Assembly: GCF_036030735.1 (NCBI RefSeq) | Contig: NZ_CP107928.1 | Coordinates: 3,410,001 to 3,474,000, forward strand | Direction: 5' to 3' | DNA: 64,000 bases | Source: Streptomyces sp. NBC_00425 | GTDB taxonomy: Bacteria > Actinomycetota > Actinomycetes > Streptomycetales > Streptomycetaceae | Shown here: positions 47,770 through 55,832 of the stretch, in pieces | Numbering within the stretch: the first letter of the stretch is position 1 | Layout: every line of letters starts with the position of its first letter | The notes under the pieces: model-generated | What the model saw: the letters and a program-made list of their open reading frames with translations, nothing else | Databases searched by the model: none | Told to the model about the DNA's origin: nothing | Made by a program: the position numbers and the translations under genes

Positions 47770-49419
47770 ATGCGCATCCCCGTCCTCCCCCGCCCCCGCA
47801 GCCTGGCGGGCCAGCTGTTCGCCATGCAGGCGGTGCTGATAGCGGTCGTCGTGGCGGGATACGCGCTGTTCACGTACGTCAGCGACGGCCGGCAGGCCGA
47901 GGAGGCCGCGGGCCGCCAGGCCACGGCGGTGGCCCGCTCGGTGGCCGACTCCCCCTCGGTCCGGGCGGCGATCCACACCGCGAACCCCACGGCCGAGCTC
48001 CAGCCGTACGCCCACCGCGTCATGCTCGACACGGACGTCGACTTCGTGACGATCATGAACACCGCGGGCATCCGCTGGACCCACCCGGACGAGGAGCAGA
48101 TCGGCCAGCGCTTCCGCGGCAACACGGCGAAGGCGCTGGCGGGCCACACGTTCACCGAGACCTACACCGGCACCCTCGGCGCGTCGGTCCGCGCGGTCAC
48201 CCCCATCAGGGACGACGACCAGCGGATCATCGGCATGGTCAGCGCCGGCATCCGGGTCGAGGCGATCAGCGAGCGGGTCCAGGACCAGGTGACGGCCCTG
48301 TTCGCGTGGGCGGTCGGCGCGCTCACGCTCGGCGCGATCGGCACGTACGTCATCAACGCGTCCCTGCGCCGCCACACCCACGGGATGAACGCGACCGAGC
48401 TGAGCCGGATGCACGACTACCACCAGGCCGCGCTGCACGCCGTCCGTGAGGGGCTGCTGATGCTGGACGGACAGTACAAGGTGGCCCTGATCAACGACGG
48501 GGGCCGCGAGCTGCTGGGCGTCTCGGGAGACGTGGTCGGCACGTCCGTGGCGGAGCTCGGCCTGCCGGCCCCGCTGACGGGTGCGCTGCTCGCCTCGGAG
48601 CCCCGGGTGGACGAGGTGCACCTGACGGCGGACCGGGTACTGGTGGTGAACACCTCCCCGGTGTCCGGCGGCGAACGGCGCGGGACGGTGGCAACCCTGC
48701 GAGACGTCACGGAACTCCAGTCCCTGATGGGTGAGTTGGACTCCGAACGCGGCTTCACCCAGGCTCTGCGCTCGCAGGCCCACGAGGCGGCCAACCGTCT
48801 CCACACGGTCGTCTCGCTGATCGAGCTGGGGCGCGCCGAGGAAGCCGTGGACTTCGCGACGGCGGAACTGGAACTGGCGCAGGCCCTGACGGACCAGGTG
48901 GTCGCGGCCGTCAGCGAGCCGGTCCTGGCGGCCCTGCTGCTGGGCAAGACGGCGCAGGCGAACGAGCGGGGCGTGGAGCTGGTGGTCTCGCAGGAGAGCA
49001 CCCTGGACGACGGTCTGCTGCCGGAGACCCTGCCCGCCCGGGATCTGGTGACGATCCTGGGCAACCTCATCGACAACGCGGTGGACGCCGCCCAGGGCAG
49101 CGTCCGGGCGAAGGTGACGGTGACGGCGTCCACGGAGGGCTCCGAGCTGCTGCTCCGGGTCGCCGACACGGGTGCGGGCGTAGATCCGGCGCACGCCTCC
49201 CAGGTCTTCGAGCGCGGCTTCTCCACGAAACCGGCCGGGCCGGGCGGGCGGGGCCTCGGGCTGGCCCTGGCCCGGCAGGCCGTGCAGCGGCACGAGGGAA
49301 CGCTGTCGGTGGCGGAGGCGGCGGGCGGCGGGGCCGAGTTCGCGGTGCGCCTGCCGTTGCGTAGGAAGGCCGCATCCGGTGCCGCCGGATCCGTGCCTGG
49401 ACCGGGAGGCGGAGGATGA
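47770..49419 (+). CDS. sensor histidine kinase, DcuS/CitA type
   Basis: This 549-residue kinase has a membrane helix at about 20 to 40, an extracytoplasmic PAS-like (CACHE) domain, with the FVTIMNTAGIRWTHPD and GTLGASVRAVTPIRD segments typical of citrate and C4-dicarboxylate sensors, a second helix, a cytoplasmic PAS domain and the kinase core. The phospho-acceptor His is in LRSQAHEAANRLHTV, and the ATPase boxes are ILGNLIDNAVDAA, VADTGAGVD and GGRGLGLALAR. It overlaps the regulator gene by ATGA and is divergent from dctA. Confidence 0.92.
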   Translation: MRIPVLPRPRSLAGQLFAMQAVLIAVVVAGYALFTYVSDGRQAEEAAGRQATAVARSVADSPSVRAAIHTANPTAELQPYAHRVMLDTDVDFVTIMNTAGIRWTHPDEEQIGQRFRGNTAKALAGHTFTETYTGTLGASVRAVTPIRDDDQRIIGMVSAGIRVEAISERVQDQVTALFAWAVGALTLGAIGTYVINASLRRHTHGMNATELSRMHDYHQAALHAVREGLLMLDGQYKVALINDGGRELLGVSGDVVGTSVAELGLPAPLTGALLASEPRVDEVHLTADRVLVVNTSPVSGGERRGTVATLRDVTELQSLMGELDSERGFTQALRSQAHEAANRLHTVVSLIELGRAEEAVDFATAELELAQALTDQVVAAVSEPVLAALLLGKTAQANERGVELVVSQESTLDDGLLPETLPARDLVTILGNLIDNAVDAAQGSVRAKVTVTASTEGSELLLRVADTGAGVDPAHASQVFERGFSTKPAGPGGRGLGLALARQAVQRHEGTLSVAEAAGGGAEFAVRLPLRRKAASGAAGSVPGPGGGG

Positions 49420-50111
49420 GCGAGGAACCGATCAGAGTGCTGGTCGTGGAGGACGACCCGGTCGCCGCGGACGCCCATGTGATGTACGTCGGACGGGTGC
49501 CGGGGTTCGTCGCCGTGGGCAAGGCGCACACCGGGGCGGAGGCCCGGCGGCTGCTGGACCGCACGCCGGTGGACCTGCTCCTGCTGGACCTGCACCTCCC
49601 CGACGCGCACGGGCTGCAGCTGGCCCGCTCGCTGCGGGCGGCGGGGTACCACGCGGACGTGATCGCGGTGACGTCGGCGCGGGACCTCACCGTGGTCCGG
49701 GAGGGCGTCTCACTGGGCGTCGTCCAGTACGTGCTGAAGCCGTTCACCTTCGCGACCCTGCGGGACCGGCTCGTCCGGTACGCCGAGTTCCGCGGCGCGG
49801 CGGGCGAGGCCAGCGGTCAGGACGAGGTCGACCGGGCGCTGGCCGCCCTGCGCGCCCCCGGCCCGGCCGCCCTCCCCAAGGGCCTGAGCGCCCCGACCCT
49901 GGAGCGCGTCACGGTGACGATGCGGGAGACGCAGCAGGGGCTGACGGCGGCCGGGGTGGCCGAGGCGGTGGGCATCTCCCGGATCACGGCCCGGCGCTAT
50001 CTGGAGCATCTGGTGGAGTCGGGCCGGGCCGAGCGCAAGCCGCTGTACGGGCAGGTGGGACGCCCCGAGCTGGTCTACCGGTGGGTCAGGGGGGCCGCGA
50101 AGGGCCGCTGA
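49416..50111 (+). CDS. response regulator, DcuR/CitB type
   Basis: This 231-residue protein has a receiver domain with acidic pair VVEDDPVA, acceptor Asp in LLLLDLHLPD and Lys in VLKPF. The C-terminal domain has the winged helix of the CitB/DcuR family, with AVGISRITARRYLEHLVESG and YGQVGRPELVYRW. It is the partner of the kinase encoded just upstream and probably acts on the dctA promoter. Its start overlaps the kinase stop. Confidence 0.92.
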   Translation: MSEEPIRVLVVEDDPVAADAHVMYVGRVPGFVAVGKAHTGAEARRLLDRTPVDLLLLDLHLPDAHGLQLARSLRAAGYHADVIAVTSARDLTVVREGVSLGVVQYVLKPFTFATLRDRLVRYAEFRGAAGEASGQDEVDRALAALRAPGPAALPKGLSAPTLERVTVTMRETQQGLTAAGVAEAVGISRITARRYLEHLVESGRAERKPLYGQVGRPELVYRWVRGAAKGR

Positions 50112-50142
50112 CCGGTGAGGCCCGCGGGCCTGCCGCACGCCT

Positions 50143-50169
50143 GCCGTCGAGGCCGTCGAGGCCGTCGAG
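50143..50169. repeat. 9-bp tandem repeat, three copies
   Basis: Three perfect head-to-tail copies of GCCGTCGAG follow the response regulator gene. The 229-base gap has no gene. Slippage is likely; no role is evident. Confidence 0.6.
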
Positions 50170-50328
50170 GGGCCCGCGGGAGAGCGGGGGAAGGTTGTCG
50201 GAAGGCCTCGGGAGAGCGGGAGAGGTCGACGGGAGGGTCGTCCGACGGCCGGTGGGCGCGCCGGTCGTGGCTTCTGCCAACCGGTGACTGTGTCCGAACC
50301 CCCGGTAGTCAGCGTCCGTCCCACGCCC

Positions 50329-50334
50329 TAGCTT
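50329..50334 (+). promoter_or_regulatory. -10 box TAGCTT of a leaderless gene
   Basis: TAGCTT lies exactly 6 bases before the GTG at 50341 and no ribosome site is seen, so transcription should start at or next to the first base of the start codon. Confidence 0.55.
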
Positions 50335-50340
50335 GTCCCC

Positions 50341-51060
50341 GTGCCCAGACCCCCGGCCCGTGCCCACCGCAGTCAGCCAGGTCCTCCCTTCGACGCGCCC
50401 GCCGCCCGCAGGCTGCGCGCCGCGCTCGGCATGACGCCCGAGCACGTCGCGCACAGCCTGCGCGCCTCCTACGACCTCCCGCACGCCACCGGGGCGCTGG
50501 TCAGCGCCTGGGAACGCGGGACGCTCACCCCCGCGTACGCCGAGCTCACCGCGCTGTCCGGGGTGCTGTGGTGCTCGCCGGCCGAGCTGATCGGCCCGCC
50601 GCGCACCCTGCGCGAGCACCGCGTCGCGCGGCGTCTGGCCGCCGACGACGTCGCACGGGCGGTGGGGCACGAACTCCCGGCGTACACGCGCATGGAGGAG
50701 AGCGGGCAGTGGCACGGCACGGACCGGCAGTCCGCCGCGCTCGCCGAGCTGCTCGGCCTCTCACTGCCCGACTTCGTGACCGTCACCGGCCGCGAGGCCG
50801 CGCTCGCCGACCTGCTGCGCTCCGCCGCCCGCACACGCTGGCAGGCCTATGTGAAGCCGGTGGAGCGGATCGTGCCCCTGGACCGGCGGCTCCTCGAGGC
50901 CGCGCTGCGGGAGCTGCACGGGCACTACCAGGGCCAGATGGTCGCGACCCTCAGCTGGGGCGAAGGCGGCGCGGCCGGCGAGGCGAGCGACGCCGGCCGG
51001 GACTTCCTCGACCGGATCGTCGACCGCTTCTGGACGTGCGTCGCGAACCGGACCGCCTGA
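50341..51060 (+). CDS. XRE-like helix-turn-helix protein with two HTH segments
   Basis: This 239-residue protein contains two helix-turn-helix-like parts: RRLRAALGMTPEHVAHSL and, about 70 residues later, RRLAADDVARAVGHELPAYTR, each followed by a loop and a short helix as in XRE repressors. A 70-residue helical tail ends the protein. It is probably a DNA-binding regulator; such proteins often sit alone in Streptomyces. It faces pfkA, which ends at 51189. Its mRNA is likely leaderless. Confidence 0.75.
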   Translation: MPRPPARAHRSQPGPPFDAPAARRLRAALGMTPEHVAHSLRASYDLPHATGALVSAWERGTLTPAYAELTALSGVLWCSPAELIGPPRTLREHRVARRLAADDVARAVGHELPAYTRMEESGQWHGTDRQSAALAELLGLSLPDFVTVTGREAALADLLRSAARTRWQAYVKPVERIVPLDRRLLEAALRELHGHYQGQMVATLSWGEGGAAGEASDAGRDFLDRIVDRFWTCVANRTA

Positions 51061-51155
51061 GGAGGCGCGGACGACGGGAAACCCCCCGGACCGCCTGAGG
51101 AAGCGGGCGGCCCGGAGGCTGTCGAACCCGGAGGCTGTCCGGCCCATCGGGCTGT

Positions 51156-51186
51156 CAGGCCCGGCGGGCCCGGCGGGGCGGGCCTG
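51156..51186. terminator. possible terminator between the HTH gene and pfkA
   Basis: CAGGCCCG and CGGGCCTG form an 8-bp stem with a 15-base GC-rich loop between the two converging genes. It is weaker than the other hairpins in the window. Confidence 0.4.
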
Positions 51187-51188
51187 TC

Positions 51189-52214
51189 CTAGAAGACCGA
51201 CTCGGCCTCGGTGATCCGGTCCTTCGGGACCGTCTTCAGCTCGGTGACCGCCTCGGCCAGCGGCACCATCACCACGTCCGTGCCGCGCAGCGCCGTCATC
51301 CGCCCGAACTGGCCGCGGTGCGCGGCCTCCACCGCGTGCCAGCCGAAGCGGGTCGCGAGGACACGGTCGTACGCCGTCGGCACGCCGCCGCGCTGGACGT
51401 GGCCGAGGATGACCGGGCGGGCCTCCTTGCCGAGCCGTCGTTCCAGCTCGTAGGCCAGGGCGGTGCCGATGCCCTGGAAGCGCTCGTGGCCGAACTGGTC
51501 GATCGCGCCCTTGCTGTAGTCCATGGTGCCGTCGGCCGGGTGCGCGCCCTCGGCGACGCAGATCACCGCGAACTTCTTGCCGCGGGCGAACCGCTCCTCG
51601 ACCATCTTCACCAGGTCGGCGGGATCGAAGGGGCGCTCGGGCAGACAGATGCCGTGCGCGCCCGCCGCCATGCCGCTCTCCAGCGCGATCCAGCCCGCGT
51701 GGCGGCCCATGACCTCGACGACCATGACCCGCTGGTGGGACTCGGCGGTCGTCTTCAGACGGTCCATCGCCTCGGTGGCGACGCCGACGGCCGTGTCGAA
51801 GCCGAAGGTGCGGTCGGTGGAGGAGATGTCGTTGTCGATCGTCTTGGGCACGCCCACCACCGGCAGGCCGGCGTCCGACAGCATCCGCGCCGCCGTCAGC
51901 GTGCCCTCGCCGCCGATCGGGATGAGCGCGTCGATGCCGAAGTCGTGGATCATGTCGGAGGCGCTCTCGCAGGCCTCGCGCAGCCGGTCGCGCTCCAGTC
52001 GGGAGGAGCCGAGGATGGTGCCGCCGCGGGCCAGGATGCCGCTCACCGCGTTGAGGTCGAGCGCCCGGTAACGGCCGTCGAGGAGCCCGGCGTAGCCGTC
52101 CTCGAAGCCGATGACCTCGTCGCCGTAATGGTCGACGGCGCGGTGCACGACCGACCGGATCACTGCGTTCAGGCCGGGGCAGTCGCCGCCTGCCGTGAGG
52201 ACTCCGATGCGCAT
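51189..52214 (-). CDS. pfkA: 6-phosphofructokinase, ATP-dependent
   Basis: This 341-residue enzyme phosphorylates fructose 6-phosphate. The N-terminal phosphate loop is TAGGDCPGLNAVIRS, the cofactor region IPIGGEGTLTAARML, the catalytic base in VPKTIDNDISSTD, and the sugar site VMGRHAGWIAL. A Gly at the position equal to E. coli Gly104 (in GGEGT) indicates ATP use, while the Lys of PKTIDND is the residue of pyrophosphate enzymes; this mixed pattern is typical of actinobacterial group III enzymes. The ATG at 52214 starts the phosphate-loop strand. It is divergent from pta. Confidence 0.93.
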   Translation of the reverse strand: MRIGVLTAGGDCPGLNAVIRSVVHRAVDHYGDEVIGFEDGYAGLLDGRYRALDLNAVSGILARGGTILGSSRLERDRLREACESASDMIHDFGIDALIPIGGEGTLTAARMLSDAGLPVVGVPKTIDNDISSTDRTFGFDTAVGVATEAMDRLKTTAESHQRVMVVEVMGRHAGWIALESGMAAGAHGICLPERPFDPADLVKMVEERFARGKKFAVICVAEGAHPADGTMDYSKGAIDQFGHERFQGIGTALAYELERRLGKEARPVILGHVQRGGVPTAYDRVLATRFGWHAVEAAHRGQFGRMTALRGTDVVMVPLAEAVTELKTVPKDRITEAESVF

Positions 52215-52299
52215 CGTGCTGTGTCTCCTGCTCGCTGTCGTTGCCGGTGAGCCGGATCCGATTGTTTCACGCCGCCGAGCACACTGTCTCTTGACGGGC

Positions 52300-52328
52300 G
52301 CCTTAACCACGGGCGGGGGTATTGTCAA
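52300..52328 (-). promoter_or_regulatory. candidate pfkA promoter, TTGACA-N17-TAAGGC
   Basis: Reading leftward, TTGACA (52323-52328) and TAAGGC (52300-52305) are 17 bases apart, close to the vegetative consensus at -35. Transcription would start near 52293, about 80 bases before the pfkA ATG. Arms CTCTTGAC (52288-52295) and GTCAAGAG (52324-52331) form an inverted repeat around it. Confidence 0.55.
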
Positions 52329-52340
52329 GAGGGATCTGCT

Positions 52341-52350
52341 CACCTAGGTG
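52341..52350. promoter_or_regulatory. 10-bp palindrome CACCTAGGTG before pta
   Basis: This perfect dyad lies 39 bases before the pta start and close to the pfkA promoter, so one bound protein could affect both genes. The function is inferred from symmetry and position. Confidence 0.4.
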
Positions 52351-52388
52351 GGCGATTTTTGTGTCCCGGAACGAAACGGAGAGCTGGC

Positions 52389-54512
52389 GTGACCCGCAGC
52401 GTGTACGTGACCGGTATCGACCGCGGAGACGGCCGCCAGGTCGTCGAACTGGGGGTCATGGAGCTCCTGACCCGGCAGGTCGACCGGGTGGGCGTGTTCC
52501 GTCCCCTCGTCCACGACGGGCCCGACCGGCTCTTCGAACTGCTGCGTGCGCGCTACCGGCTGGCGCAGGATCCGGCCACGGTCTACGGCATGGACTACCA
52601 CGAGGCGTCCGCCCTCCAGGCGGACCAGGGCGCCGACGAACTGGTCTCCACCCTCGTGGAGCGCTTCCACCGCGTCGCGCGCGCCTACGACGTCGTCCTC
52701 GTGCTGGGCACCGACTACGCCGACACCCAGTTCCCGGACGAACTCGCCCTCAACGCGCGCCTGGCCAACGAGTTCGGCGCGTCCGTGATCCCGGTCGTCG
52801 GCGGCCGCAGACAGACGGTGGAGTCCGTGCTCGCCGAGACCCGCAACGCCTACCGGGCGTACCAGGGCCTCGGTTGCGACGTCCTCGCCATGGTGACCAA
52901 CCGGGTCGACCGGGAGGACCGGGACGAGATCGCCTCCCTGCTCGCCACCCGGGTGCCCGTGCCGTGTTACGTGCTGCCCGACGAGCCCGCGCTCTCCGCG
53001 CCGACCGTCTCGCAGATCAGTCACGCCCTCGGCGCGACGGTGCTCCTCGGCGACGACTCCGGGCTGGCCCGCGACGCTCTCGACTTCGTCTTCGGCGGGG
53101 CGATGCTGCCGAACTTCCTCGAGGCGCTGACCCCGGGCTGTCTGGTCGTCACCCCGGGCGACCGGGCGGACCTGGTGATCGGCTCGCTGGCCGCGCACAG
53201 CGCCGGCACCCCTCCGATCGCCGGTCTGCTGCTCACCCTGGGCGAGGTCCCGACGGGGCAGATCCTGACGCTCGCCGCCCGCCTCGCCCCCGGCACTCCG
53301 GTCGTCTCGGTGCCGGGCAACAGCTTCCTCACCGCCGAGCAGCTGTTCTCCCTGGAGGGCAAGCTGAACGCGGCCACGCCGCGCAAGGCGGAGACCGCGC
53401 TCGGACTGTTCGAGCGGCACGTGGACACGGGTGACCTGCTCCGGCGGGTCTCCGCGCCCAGCACCGACCGCGTCACGCCGATGATGTTCGAGCACAAGCT
53501 CCTCGAACAGGCCCGCTCCGACAAGCGCCGGGTCGTGCTGCCGGAGGGGACCGAGGAGCGGGTGCTGCACGCGGCCGAGGTGCTGCTGCGCCGCGGCGTG
53601 TGCGACCTCACCCTGCTCGGGCCGGTGGACCAGATCCGCAAGAAGGCCGCCGACCTGGGCATCGACCTCGGCGAATGCCGGATCGTCGACCCGGCGACCA
53701 GCGAACTGCGTGACGCCTTCGCCGAGAAGTACGCGGCGCTGCGCGCCCATCGGGGCGTCACCGTCGAGCTGGCCTACGACGTCGTCTCCGACGTGAACTA
53801 CTTCGGCACGCTCATGGTGCAGGAGGGCCTCGCCGACGGCATGGTCTCCGGGTCCGTGCACTCGACGGCGGCCACCATCCGGCCGGCGTTCGAGATCATC
53901 AAGACCAAGCCGGACGCCGACATCGTGTCGTCGGTGTTCTTCATGTGCCTCGCCGACAAGGTCCTGGTCTACGGCGACTGCGCGGTGAACCCCGACCCGG
54001 ACGCCGAGCAGCTCGCCGACATCGCCGTCCAGGCGGCCGCCACCGCCGCGCAGTTCGGGGTGGAGCCGCGGATCGCGATGCTGTCGTACTCCACCGGCGC
54101 CTCCGGCTCGGGCGCGGACGTCGACAAGGTGCGGGAGGCGACGGAGCTGGTGCGCGAGCGGCGTCCCGACCTGAAGATCGAGGGCCCCATCCAGTACGAC
54201 GCCGCCGTCGAGCCGACGGTCGCCGCCACCAAGCTGCCGGGGTCCGAAGTCGCGGGCCAGGCCAGCGTGTTGATCTTCCCGGACCTCAACACCGGCAACA
54301 ACACCTACAAGGCGGTCCAGCGTTCGGCCGGCGCGATCGCGGTGGGGCCGGTGCTGCAGGGGCTGCGCAAGCCGGTGAACGACCTGTCCCGGGGCGCTCT
54401 CGTCCAGGACATCGTCAACACCGTCGCCATCACGGCCATCCAGGCCCAGATCCCGTCCCAGACCGGCCGGACGTCCGCCCGGCCCTCCAGCGAGAAGGCG
54501 ACCGACCTGTGA
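52389..54512 (+). CDS. pta: phosphate acetyltransferase (long type)
   Basis: This 707-residue enzyme interconverts acetyl-CoA and acetyl phosphate. It is the long form: an N-terminal P-loop-like domain (residues 1 to about 215, with VYVTGIDRGDGRQ in place of a classical Walker A), a DRTGG domain, and a C-terminal catalytic domain with RRVVLPEGTEERVLHAAE, MVQEGLADGMVSGSVHSTA and FPDLNTGNNTYKAVQR. The GTG at 52389 follows GGAGAG. It overlaps ackA as GTGA, so the two acetate-pathway genes are coupled. Confidence 0.95.
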   Translation: MTRSVYVTGIDRGDGRQVVELGVMELLTRQVDRVGVFRPLVHDGPDRLFELLRARYRLAQDPATVYGMDYHEASALQADQGADELVSTLVERFHRVARAYDVVLVLGTDYADTQFPDELALNARLANEFGASVIPVVGGRRQTVESVLAETRNAYRAYQGLGCDVLAMVTNRVDREDRDEIASLLATRVPVPCYVLPDEPALSAPTVSQISHALGATVLLGDDSGLARDALDFVFGGAMLPNFLEALTPGCLVVTPGDRADLVIGSLAAHSAGTPPIAGLLLTLGEVPTGQILTLAARLAPGTPVVSVPGNSFLTAEQLFSLEGKLNAATPRKAETALGLFERHVDTGDLLRRVSAPSTDRVTPMMFEHKLLEQARSDKRRVVLPEGTEERVLHAAEVLLRRGVCDLTLLGPVDQIRKKAADLGIDLGECRIVDPATSELRDAFAEKYAALRAHRGVTVELAYDVVSDVNYFGTLMVQEGLADGMVSGSVHSTAATIRPAFEIIKTKPDADIVSSVFFMCLADKVLVYGDCAVNPDPDAEQLADIAVQAAATAAQFGVEPRIAMLSYSTGASGSGADVDKVREATELVRERRPDLKIEGPIQYDAAVEPTVAATKLPGSEVAGQASVLIFPDLNTGNNTYKAVQRSAGAIAVGPVLQGLRKPVNDLSRGALVQDIVNTVAITAIQAQIPSQTGRTSARPSSEKATDL

Positions 54513-55714
54513 GCGCGACCCGCGTCCTCGTCCTCAACTCCGGCTCCTCGTCGGTGAAGTACCAGCTGCTCGACATGCGGGACAGCAGCCGCTTGGCGAG
54601 CGGGCTCGTCGAGCGCATCGGCGAGCGGACCTCCCGGCTGAAGCACTCCCCGCTCGCCGCCGGCGGCGGGCCCCGTGAGCAGAGCGGGCCGTTCGCCGAC
54701 CACGACGCGGCGCTGAAGGCCGTCGCGGAGGAGCTGGCCAGGGACGGCCTCGGGCTGGACTCCCCCGAGCTCGCCGCGATCGGGCACCGGGTCGTGCACG
54801 GCGGAAGGCACTTCACCCGGCCGACCGTGGTCGACGACGCCGTGCTCGCCGAGATCGAACGGCTGATCCCGGTCGCTCCGCTGCACAACCCGGCGAACCT
54901 GACCGGCATCCTCACGGCGACGGCCCTGCGGCCGGACCTGCCGCAGGTCGCCGTGTTCGACACGGCCTTCCACACGACGATGCCGGAATCGGCGGCCCGC
55001 TACGCGATCGACGTCGAGACCGCCGACGCGCACCGGGTGCGGCGTTACGGCTTCCACGGGACGTCGCACGCGTACGTCTCCCGGGCGACGGCGAAGCTGC
55101 TGGGCAGGTCCCCCGAGGAGGTGAACGTCATCGTGCTGCACCTCGGCAACGGGGCGTCGGCGTCGGCCGTCGAGAGGGGCCGCTGCGTGGACACCTCGAT
55201 GGGGCTGACTCCCCTGGAAGGTCTCGTCATGGGCACCCGCTCGGGAGACGTCGACCCGGCCGTCATCTTCCATTTGGCTCGTGTCGGTGGAATGTCCATC
55301 GACGAAATCGATGCTCTTCTCAACAAGAAGAGCGGCCTCGTCGGGCTGTGCGGGGACAACGACATGCGGGAGATCCGCCGGCGGGTCGACGAGGGCGACG
55401 AGCGGGCGAAGCTCGCGTTCGACATCTACATTCACCGGCTGAAGAAGTACGTCGGCGCCTATTACGCCGTGCTCGGGCACGTGGACGCGGTGGCGTTCAC
55501 CGCCGGGGTCGGGGAGAACGCCGCGCCGGTACGGGAGGCGGCGCTCGCGGGCCTGGGTTCCCTGGGCCTGGCGGTGGACGACGAGCTGAACGCGGTACGC
55601 GGTGACGAGCCGCGGCTGATCTCGCCCGCCGGCGCGCGGGTGGCGGTCGCCGTGGTGCCGACGGACGAGGAACTGGAGATCGCGGCACAGACCTACGCAC
55701 TGGTGAAGCGGTAA
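54509..55714 (+). CDS. ackA: acetate kinase
   Basis: This 401-residue enzyme makes ATP and acetate from acetyl phosphate, or the reverse. Conserved parts are VLNSGSSSVKYQL at the N-terminus, AAIGHRVVHGG, VFDTAFHTTMP, RRYGFHGTSH, LHLGNGASASA, and VAFTAGVGENA near the end. The start GTG lies in the stop of pta (GTGA). Together they let the cell export or use acetate, right next to pyk and pfkA. Confidence 0.96.
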   Translation: MSATRVLVLNSGSSSVKYQLLDMRDSSRLASGLVERIGERTSRLKHSPLAAGGGPREQSGPFADHDAALKAVAEELARDGLGLDSPELAAIGHRVVHGGRHFTRPTVVDDAVLAEIERLIPVAPLHNPANLTGILTATALRPDLPQVAVFDTAFHTTMPESAARYAIDVETADAHRVRRYGFHGTSHAYVSRATAKLLGRSPEEVNVIVLHLGNGASASAVERGRCVDTSMGLTPLEGLVMGTRSGDVDPAVIFHLARVGGMSIDEIDALLNKKSGLVGLCGDNDMREIRRRVDEGDERAKLAFDIYIHRLKKYVGAYYAVLGHVDAVAFTAGVGENAAPVREAALAGLGSLGLAVDDELNAVRGDEPRLISPAGARVAVAVVPTDEELEIAAQTYALVKR

Positions 55715-55735
55715 TCATTTGTGGCTCTGCCGGGG

Positions 55736-55762
55736 GCAACTGAGCAGGAAAGCAACTGAGCA
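55736..55762. repeat. 11-bp direct repeat GCAACTGAGCA upstream of pyk
   Basis: Two perfect copies, at 55736-55746 and 55752-55762, stand 16 bases apart in the 118-base gap between ackA and pyk. They may be regulator sites, or a chance duplication. Confidence 0.45.
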
Positions 55763-55792
55763 CACTCCTTCTCATTTGTATCTTCCGCCAGA

Positions 55793-55826
55793 CGGAATAT
55801 TCCGATGCGAAACAAACCGATAGGAT
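55793..55826 (+). promoter_or_regulatory. pyk promoter: palindrome CGGAATATTCCG and -10 TAGGAT
   Basis: A perfect 12-bp palindrome (55793-55804) is centred about 34 bases before the ATG, at the -35 position. TAGGAT (55821-55826) stands 6 bases before the ATG, so the transcript may be leaderless; AGGA inside the same box could instead act as a ribosome site. The palindrome is AT-rich in its centre, unusual in this genome. Confidence 0.55.
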
Positions 55827-55832
55827 CGCCCC

